64,000 bases of DNA from Saccharum officinarum (Eukaryota > Streptophyta > Magnoliopsida > Poales > Poaceae). Below, piece after piece: positions 57,017-64,000 of this stretch. Positions within the stretch are counted from its first letter, which is position 1, and every line of letters begins with the position of its first letter. A model generated the notes under the pieces. It made no database searches and was not told the DNA's origin. It saw only the letters and a list, made by a program, of their open reading frames with translations. A program made the position numbers and the translations under genes. The DNA lies in NCBI GenBank assembly GCA_020631735.1, contig CM036162.1, positions 94,660,401 through 94,724,400 on the forward strand. Direction: 5' to 3'.

Positions 57017-59030
57017 ATAAGCAAACTAGTCACAAGAGCAACTACACAAGCATAAGTATATATGAAAGTAAATAAAAGCTTGTGTTGCACAAAGGCAAAC
57101 CACCGAGAAGAGTAGACAATGTTGACATGGTGATTTTCTCCTGAGGTTCGCTTGGTTGCCACCAATCTACGTCCCCGTTGTGCCGACCAACACTTCGTGG
57201 ATCGCGCGGCTAATCGGTATCCACAACAGAGCTCTCCTAAAGAGCGCCGCAAGAACCCACCATCAAGTGTGGTAGCTCAATGACATGCTCTACTAGAGTT
57301 GCTCTTCGCGATCCCCGTGGGGTGAGCACAATTCCCCTCACAAAGCTTCTCTGTAGCCTCGCACAATCTTTTTGCGAGCTTCGATGGAGCCACAAGCCAC
57401 CAAGGCATCTAGGAGGTGGCAACCTCCAAGAGTAACAAGCACCACTGGCTTGCAACACAAACACCTAGTGCCACTCGATGCAATCTCACAATGCAACGCA
57501 CTAGAATCACACTCACTCGCAATCGATTCGCACTCTTGCAAGCACAAGTGAGTTAGAGGCTCTCCTAGCACTCCCAAAGCATGGACACTAAGTTCCAAGG
57601 GTGCCAAGCACCAACCAAGGCCAGCCACCACTTCTATTTATAACCCCACAAACGAATATAATCATTGCCCCTTCATTGGGCGTTTTTCGGGGGCAACAGA
57701 CGCGTCTGTCGCCATTGCAACAGATGCGGTCACCATTGTTTGACGCTCGTCTGCCAGCGGAGCTAGATCGTTGCCACGTGTCCACAGTTAAACGTGACCC
57801 GTTGATCTCCAACTGTCACTAAAAACTTAACGTGCTCAGGGACAAGCCCACAGACGCGTTAGGTGTTAGCCGTTGGATGCGTGACCTCTTCATCGGACGC
57901 AGTCCAAAACAGTTCGAAACCACGCGGAGCCACAATAGACGCGTTCGACGCTCCTTCACCGGACGCGCTCAGCATCTGACCAACAGACCGCGCAACGCCG
58001 CCTTCGAACCCTGTTGACGCCACCTTCACCAGACGCTAACACCACGCGTCTGTCGCCCGACCACCAGCGCGTCTGGTGCTCACACACCGGCACAACGAAG
58101 CTAGGGTTAGGCAACAGATGTGGTGGCTGCATCTGACGCCTCTGAACCCCGCGTTCGACTCCTATTTCTCAGCGAGAAACACTTCCACGACTTCGCTTCC
58201 TTTTTTCATCCTTCGGCGCAATGAAAAATAAGCATTTCAACTCCACGAAAACATATGAATCCTGCCTCGCAAGCTCGGCGGAAGGGAGAGAAGACCCTAA
58301 ACCTCTCTCAACCGCTCAAACTCCACTGCCTTTGCAAATGTGCCAACACCAACAAGTGTTCACCACCTTGTGCATGTGTGTTAGTATTTTCACAAACATT
58401 TTCTTCGAAGGAATTAGGCACTCAACTTGCCTCGCCACTCGATCCTAACACGTATGCAAAGTTAGATCACTCGAGTGACACTAGATGACCGATATGAAAA
58501 TAAGTTTGCCCCTCTTAATAGTATGATCATCTATCCTAAATCTGGTCATGCACTTCTCTACACAACCTTTGACCGGTGAAATAAAATTCCCTAAGATTAT
58601 ACCTTTGCCTTGCGCATTCCATTCCAACTCTTCTGATGTTGATGCAACACATGCACCAACCAATCACCAAATGATATGATCCACTTCATATCATCATGTG
58701 ACCGTATTGGTTCATCGATCTTGACCGCACTTGCTCTTCACCGTTGCCTCGGTCCATCGGCGCCATGTCTTTCTCAAGCTTCATCGTCATACGCGGTCCC
58801 TCGCTTCAAAGCCTCCGACTTGCCCTTCACACTTGCAACCGGTCCATAAAGTTAAGCCACATCTCGATCTTCTCCACCTTGATCACATGACTCCATGTTA
58901 TATCTCATATGCAATAAGCTCCTTCATGACATAATCACTTGTGGACTAATTCCCTATGCATCTCACATTAGATACAATTAGTCCACCAAAGGTTGTCACT
59001 CAATTACCAAAACTAAATAAGGACCTTTCA
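57017..59030 (-). mobile_element. Truncated LTR of a related Copia family
   Basis: On the minus strand it starts TGAAAGGTCCTTATTTAG at 59030 and runs to 57017. There it stops about 475 bp short of the expected LTR end, at the junction with Copia A. It aligns with the GAG-only LTR along its length, but its U3 repeat motif is CAGACGCGTCTG instead of CCGGACGCGTCCGG. TATA box at about 57635-57642 (minus strand). Copia A probably inserted into it, with the other side lost. Confidence 0.75.
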
Positions 59031-59994
59031 ATGATCCTTATCATATATATATATATATATATCATGTGGATCCATTTTATAGAAGCCTATCAAAAAAATT
59101 TTAATTAGTATATGTGTGATTTATTATTATATATTTTTGAAAATTAATTAAAATCTAATAAACACTTTTGCATTGGGGAACCTAAATTATTTCTAAATTC
59201 ATCCTTTTTTCTTTTGTGATGTGGTATTATTCGTCGTGAACCACGCAATGGACTCGTTGTCTATTACGGGCGGGCATGAGGCCTGTCCGTTCGGCCCACA
59301 ATCGCTTAGACTTTTTTGCCACATTGTTCTTTCGCTGCTGCAAGCGCATGAGGTCGAGCGGGGTGTAGACGCGGAGGCACACACCCACACGTGAGCTAAG
59401 CGCAGACGCGCCCACGTGCTGATGGATGAGTGGGGCATAGATAGATTCCCCGTGCACTGCTCGTCTTCTGCTCTACAACTCTCCATCACCCCACTGCCAC
59501 GCTACTCCCTCCTCTCTGTGACCGTCTTCCTCGCTGCGCCAGCCCACGCTGTCGTCTTGAACTCCCTCGTTCACCTCTACGCCTCCTACAGCCGCTCGCG
59601 TCGCACTCATGATTTTTTGTGGCATCCTAGATTCCTGGAGACAGTCCTTCGTGTCCTAGAACACCGCCATCGAAGCGCTGATCATCATCAGAATTACAGA
59701 AACCACCTTGTGACACTCCTATTCTAGGTGATGCAGGGGGGCCAATGTCGGACGCCTACATGCTTAACTGCTTGAGGAGAGAGATGCTATCCATCTGCCT
59801 TTGTTCTACACCGGCTACCAGCAAAATCAAAGGTGCCAGCAGGAACTGCGAGGAGTAGTGTTTCTTGAGCAGCAGGAGCTAAATCGCCTCAACATGAACA
59901 TCACGAATGAAACAAGACTCACGACGCCGAACTACAAGGAGTCCTTAAACAATTGATCAAAAAGGTCTCTTATCCATTGGGCTATCTATACTAT
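59031..59994. other. Unassigned DNA between repeats
   Basis: AT-rich to 59200, then mixed composition. Open frames at 59416-59727 (plus) and 59199-59489 (minus) overlap on opposite strands and resemble nothing I know. A stretch at 59790-59950 (FYTGYQQNQ, LEQQELNRLNMNI) looks faintly coding but is short and unplaced. Confidence 0.3.
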
Positions 59995-61355
59995 TGGTAT
60001 TTATTAACATGACACTTGTAACTGAGGAAAGATTATATCAATAATAAGAAATCCGCAAGCGCACAGATAATATACCATTGTAACACTTCACCCTGGAGTA
60101 TTCCAAGTATCGTTATTTATATTTTACCACAGAGAAGGTCTGGCATGATATATATTGATAACTTATACTATCAATGGAGAAGTAAACCATAACCATGATC
60201 CTACTCACAACAGGGGTAAGTCATACGATAAGATGTGTATATGATAAGTATGGATTAATGATAAATCACTCAGAGCACTCCAATCTATGACATTAGCATG
60301 GTCAAGTTAGAATATTAGAGGAATAATTTCTAAGTCATCCTTACGTTGATCAGTGCAATTACACTTAGGGAAGTTTGAGTACAAAAACATCTTCCTTCCT
60401 TTGTAACCGGGGCCTACTTTTATGACCTATATTCGAGGAGTGGACTACAAAGGACTCAACAGGAGTATCATATCCGTGATCTACCACATGACTCGGTATA
60501 TAGAGTGTATTCATAGGTAAATAGCAAATAAGTGCCACGCTTACATGGTCTCGACCACTCACCTTGTGAACATTGGGGTGAATGCTATACGAACTTAAGC
60601 ATAAATACGATGATAACCCAACTATACTAAGCACATAACCAAAATAGACTATGAACATTGCAACCAAGAACATGAATAAGATGAATATGAATATGAATGT
60701 CATGCAATTGTACCAAAGTATATAAAAATAATGGAGATACAAAGGCGAGAGGGGTACAAGAATTATACCGAAGTAAGCTCTTGACATTGTCAGGAATCTA
60801 AGCGAAGATCTGCTTGCCTTCCTCTAGACCTAACTTAAATGGCTATGCCCTATAAATTAGAGGAGCTCTAAGGATGATTAGGGTTTCTGTCTTCTCCAAA
60901 TGACTTATGTCTCAGGGAGGGGGGTTGGGGTCTCCTTTTTTTGCCCAGAAGGTCCAACGTGAACTATTAGATCAAACCGACTTAAGGAACGGTGTGGATG
61001 CAACCCTAGGAAGCGGTGGAGGAACATTCCAGAAGATGGAGGCGAGATGGCACCAAGGGGTGCCGGCCAGCATGGCGGTGGGACCGGTCGGTCCCACCTG
61101 GCGGCCTCTCGGGTCCCGCCTTGGTGTGGTGTCCTCTAGAACCTTTTCACATATATATCACGGAATAATTCCTTGATTTCGTTCGACGAATAGGTCCCCC
61201 TTGACGGTTTTGTGGAATAATCCTATAGAGAGCACAAATTCACCAAAACTCATGGAATTTGTCTGTTTAAACCCTAAACCTTTGTTGGTGCTCTCATATG
61301 TACCCTTATACATGTTTTATTGATGGTTAAATATGGTTGTTAACTACCGTCAGCA
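59995..61355 (-). repeat. LTR-like repeat (TGCTGACGG family), copy 2
   Basis: On the minus strand it starts TGCTGACGGTAGTTAAC at 61355 and is homologous to 12581-13790. It extends further at its 3' side (CTGTGCGCTTGCGGATTTC, AATAAATACCAATAG), showing what the first copy has lost. I see no PBS or coding region next to it. It is probably a solo LTR. Confidence 0.55.
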
Positions 61356-62340
61356 TATACCCTTTGGGTATTATCCTCTGCGTTTGGAGATAGATAATTG
61401 GGCATGGTCAATTAACAGGTACGGATACGGGTGACCCATAGGGCTGGCCATCCCAACGGCATTGTTTCTTGGAGTAGATCTCACGAAAGGGAGGGAACCG
61501 AGCGTAGAGACGTAGATGCATCGGACTCGATTGAGCGTCAGGCGGGCGCACGTACCAAAATCCAGAGTGGATGAAACACCTCTGTATTTTTTAGGTGTAA
61601 AATATTTTGGGGGAGATGTTGTAGCACATAACCAATAATTTATCGGGCCCCACATGTCAACAAAAAAGGTTATCTCTCTCCATGCGGTCATATTTCTCCA
61701 TACATGTTTTCCCCAACACAATCGTCTCTCTCCCTCGTCACTTCCTTCTCTCGCGCTCGCCCACTACCACTCTCTCACCCACCCAGCCGCCGCTCTCTCT
61801 CCCCTGCCAGCTACCGCTTCCCTCTCCCACCGGTCGCCGCCTTCTTCTCTCCCCCGGGTACTCCATTGCCGTGGGACGGCGGGCGTTCGGGCGGCGAGCA
61901 GAGTGCTCCATTTGCTAGCTTCGAGCTCTGCGCAGATGGTGGTGGATGCAAGAAAATTCCGTGGACTCCTCCACCGATGGCCAGCTCCGAGCTCCAAGCT
62001 ATGTCTGCACACGCGCCAGGAGTAACGATGGCTTGCCGGAACGACAATGTCCGCGCGTGGAGCGATGATTTTGAGCCAACCCCGCCCCTCCCCTCTATAT
62101 GGTAGGTTTTTGGGATTTTTTTTGAGAATTAGTGGAGATGCTCTTAAGCTGCGCCCGGTCTAGGAAGGAAATGAGGCCTCAGAATATGACGGCCTAGAGA
62201 TAGGATGGACTGGCAAGAAAAAAAAAGAGATGAAAGTGGTCCAGCTAGCCAGCCGGGCCACAGCCCATTGAAGCACGAGCAAAAGCAACCCATCACGCAT
62301 ATGCTCGTATTGGGAAATTGTAATGGTAAATTTCAAAAGG
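61356..62340. other. Unassigned region with chance-like open frames
   Basis: 61650-62110 is pyrimidine-rich and open in three plus-strand frames (Ser/Pro/Leu-rich translations), which argues against any one being a gene. No domain was recognised. Confidence 0.3.
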
Positions 62341-62344
62341 AAAA

Positions 62345-63215
62345 AATCCATATTACCTCCCTTAACTGTTATGAAAGTCTGCTTTTTCTTCCTGAACTAT
62401 AAAACTGGGTAAACCACCTCCCTGAACTTTTAAAACCGTTTATTTTACCTCCCTGACCGGTTATAAGCGATTTTCAAAGGCGGTTTTATCTTTTTCTTTT
62501 TTATTTATTTCAACCGAATATTTGAAAATCATAGTAAATAAAAAAAACTATAAAATAGAAAATCTAATTTTGTTGGACTCCACATGAGTAGTTCTATATA
62601 GTGAATATATAATATGGTATTTTTAGTATAATTTTTGTTGTTGTAGCTTTAGATCTATACTTTTCTATAATTAATTCATAGCTGCAGTTTCTATGGTCCA
62701 ATTGTCGTAAAATTTTCATGATGAGATAATTATTGTATGCTTGAACTGTAGTAATTTTTTTTCATTGGATCATGTATAACTTAGTTACAGATTAACTAAG
62801 TTATACAATTAATTAAGTTATACATGATCCAATGAGTATGAAATTTTTACTATAGTTTAAGAATACAATAATTAGTTTACCATAAAAATTTCATCATAAT
62901 TGAGCCATAGAAAACTGCAGCTATGAATTAATTACAGAAAAGTATAGATCTAAAGCTACATCAAAAAATATGTACTCAAGCATACCATATTATATGTTTA
63001 GTGTGTAGATTTACTCATGTGGAGTTCAATAAAATTAGTTTTTTTATTTTATAATTTTTCTGTTATGATTTTTCAAAGTTCTAGTTAAAATAAATAAAGA
63101 AAAAAAAGACAAAACCGCATTTCAAAACCATTTATAACCGGTCAGAGGTAAAACGAATGGTTTTAAAAGTTCAGAAAGGTGATTTAACTAGTTTTAGAGT
63201 TAACAAAGGAAAATA
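62345..63215. mobile_element. Large near-perfect foldback element
   Basis: The left arm (about 62345-62790) and right arm (about 62810-63215) are inverted copies over almost their entire length. Paired blocks include ACCTCCCTGAACTTTTAAAA / TTTTAAAAGTTCAGAAAGGT, CTCCACATGAGTA / TACTCATGTGGAG, and GATCTATACTTTTCT / AGAAAAGTATAGATC. The centre is itself palindromic (CATTGGATCATGTATAACTT and its complement). No ORF is present. Confidence 0.8.
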
Positions 63216-63222
63216 AAGTTAG

Positions 63223-63467
63223 GTCTTATTTAGTTCCCGGGTCAAAACTTTACACTCTATCATATTGGATGCTTGATACATGGATAGAGTATTAAATATA
63301 GACTAAAAAATAATTAATTATACAGATTGCGAGTACTTTGCAAGACAAATCTTTTAAACCTAATTAGTCTATGATTTGATAATAAAGTGCTACAGTAACA
63401 CATGCGCTAATGATGAATTAATTAGGCTTAATAAATTAGTGTTGCGGTTTACTAACGGATTCTGGCT
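63223..63467 (+). mobile_element. MITE of a related GTTTAGTTCC-type family, right end cut
   Basis: GGTCTTATTTAGTTCCCGGG start with AGTATTAAATATAGAC, AATCTTTTAAACCTAATTAG and GTGCTACAGTAACACATG blocks typical of this family. The expected right terminal repeat is missing and the sequence passes directly into a coding exon near 63467. Confidence 0.6.
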
Positions 63468-63648
63468 GAGCTCGGCAGTGGGGGAGAAAGTGGACCAGCT
63501 TCTGCGCCGCGAAGAGAAACGGGCCCTGCTCGAGGGCGTCGAGGACGCCGAGCGCCGCCTTGACCGCGCTCGCCCACATCGAGGCCAGGAGGCCGCCGCG
63601 CGCCTCGCCCGCGAGGAGTTCCGCCGCCTCGAGAAGCGGCGCGATGAG
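63468..63648 (+). CDS. Partial coiled-coil protein exon (gene fragment)
   Basis: An open frame (LSSAVGEKVDQLLRREEKRA, EDAERRLDRAR, AAARLAREEFRRLEKRRDE) is followed by a consensus donor (GAG|GTATGC at 63648/63649). The very high Glu/Arg/Leu content predicts a long coiled coil. I do not recognise the family. The exon starts inside the protein, directly after the MITE, and no further exon is identified before 64000. It may be the interior of a gene continuing right or a captured fragment. The stretch RARPHRGQEA reads off-pattern and could reflect two compensating small indels. Confidence 0.5.
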
Positions 63649-64000
63649 GTATGCTGACATGCTGTTATCCACCGCGACGCGCTTGCTGGCTCCAGGTTGT
63701 TCGATGTTTTGCCTGCTCAGCGAACGATGCCCATGCCGTGATGGTTTCCATGACCGGTGGGTCGCTCACAGTAGAGCGACCTGTCCTGTACTGCATGCAC
63801 TCGTTTCCCATGACCGGTGGGTGCTCACAGGAGAGCGACCCGTCCTGTCCTGCATGCACTCACGTTCAGCCTCCCACACTACTGCACAGAGCACAGACCC
63901 CACGTCAACACGAAGAACGGGCACCATGTTGTTTCGACTAGATGCAATCTTACTAAGCTGTGTGGCCCTTAGATGTTTGGCGAATCCGCTGTTGTAGCTT
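63649..64000 (+). other. Intron or flank with a short tandem repeat
   Basis: No exon is recognised. It contains the 60-bp tandem duplication listed next. Confidence 0.35.
63748..63868. repeat. Two-unit tandem duplication, period about 60 bp
   Basis: Units start CCATGACCGGTGGGT at 63748 and near 63808, and both contain GAGCGACC.GTCCTGT and TGCATGCACTC. They differ by a few substitutions and a one-base indel. Confidence 0.85.

Noticed and set aside
61654..62105. Three overlapping plus-strand ORFs suggesting a gene near 61.7-62.1 kb
   Set aside because: Simultaneous openness in three frames of a pyrimidine-rich tract, with no recognisable domain or splice pattern.

Overview
The window is plant nuclear DNA, almost certainly from a grass. 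The signs are spliced genes with GT..AG introns, GC-rich first exons, nested LTR retrotransposons with the lineage structure seen in grasses, and MITEs of the common grass 'GTTTAGTTCC' type. The CCGGACGCG-rich LTRs suggest an Andropogoneae relative (sorghum, sugarcane or Miscanthus type); that narrower placement is inference. Two runs of exactly 100 N (27817-27916 and 45497-45596) mark scaffold gaps of unknown true size.

Host genes are few. A complete six-exon gene on the minus strand (9634 down to 6156) encodes a 491-aa LisH-domain protein with no function I recognise. A seven-exon gene on the plus strand (43161-45368) encodes the ESCRT-II subunit VPS22/SNF8, with a one-base frameshift in its last exon close to a gap. 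Three fragments complete the host content: an SDE3/MOV10-like helicase piece (5112-5339), a decayed SurE-like phosphatase piece (36960-37320), and one coiled-coil exon running towards the right edge (63468-63648).

Layout from left to right. 1-4177: 3' half of a gypsy-type LTR element with an antisense ORF and its 3' LTR. 4178-10020: host segment. 10025-14190: foldback element, LTR-like remnants and MITE-like DNA. 14191-57016: a SIRE/Maximus-like Copia element (A, plus strand, 5'-truncated) whose 3' LTR is split by a second insertion. That insertion (19541-55785) consists of non-autonomous Copia units carrying only GAG (LTR, gag, non-coding DNA, LTR), present twice and flanked by a TCGCG target-site duplication. 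Inside it, between the two N-gaps, lies a 17.6-kb contig holding a minus-strand Copia element (B), the SurE fragment, the 5' half of a gypsy element and VPS22. 57017-59030: minus-strand LTR of a related family. 59031-63470: LTR-like remnant, a large foldback element and a MITE. 63468-64000: partial coding exon and a short tandem repeat.

How the parts relate: elements A and B keep gag-pol remnants with several stops and frameshifts. The GAG-only units share the lineage's gag end, PBS, polypurine tracts and 3' non-coding region but lack pol, so they would need enzymes supplied in trans. All these LTRs carry arrays of a GC-rich palindrome upstream of the TATA box. The contig between the gaps interrupts what would otherwise be a single shared middle LTR, so its placement is doubtful.
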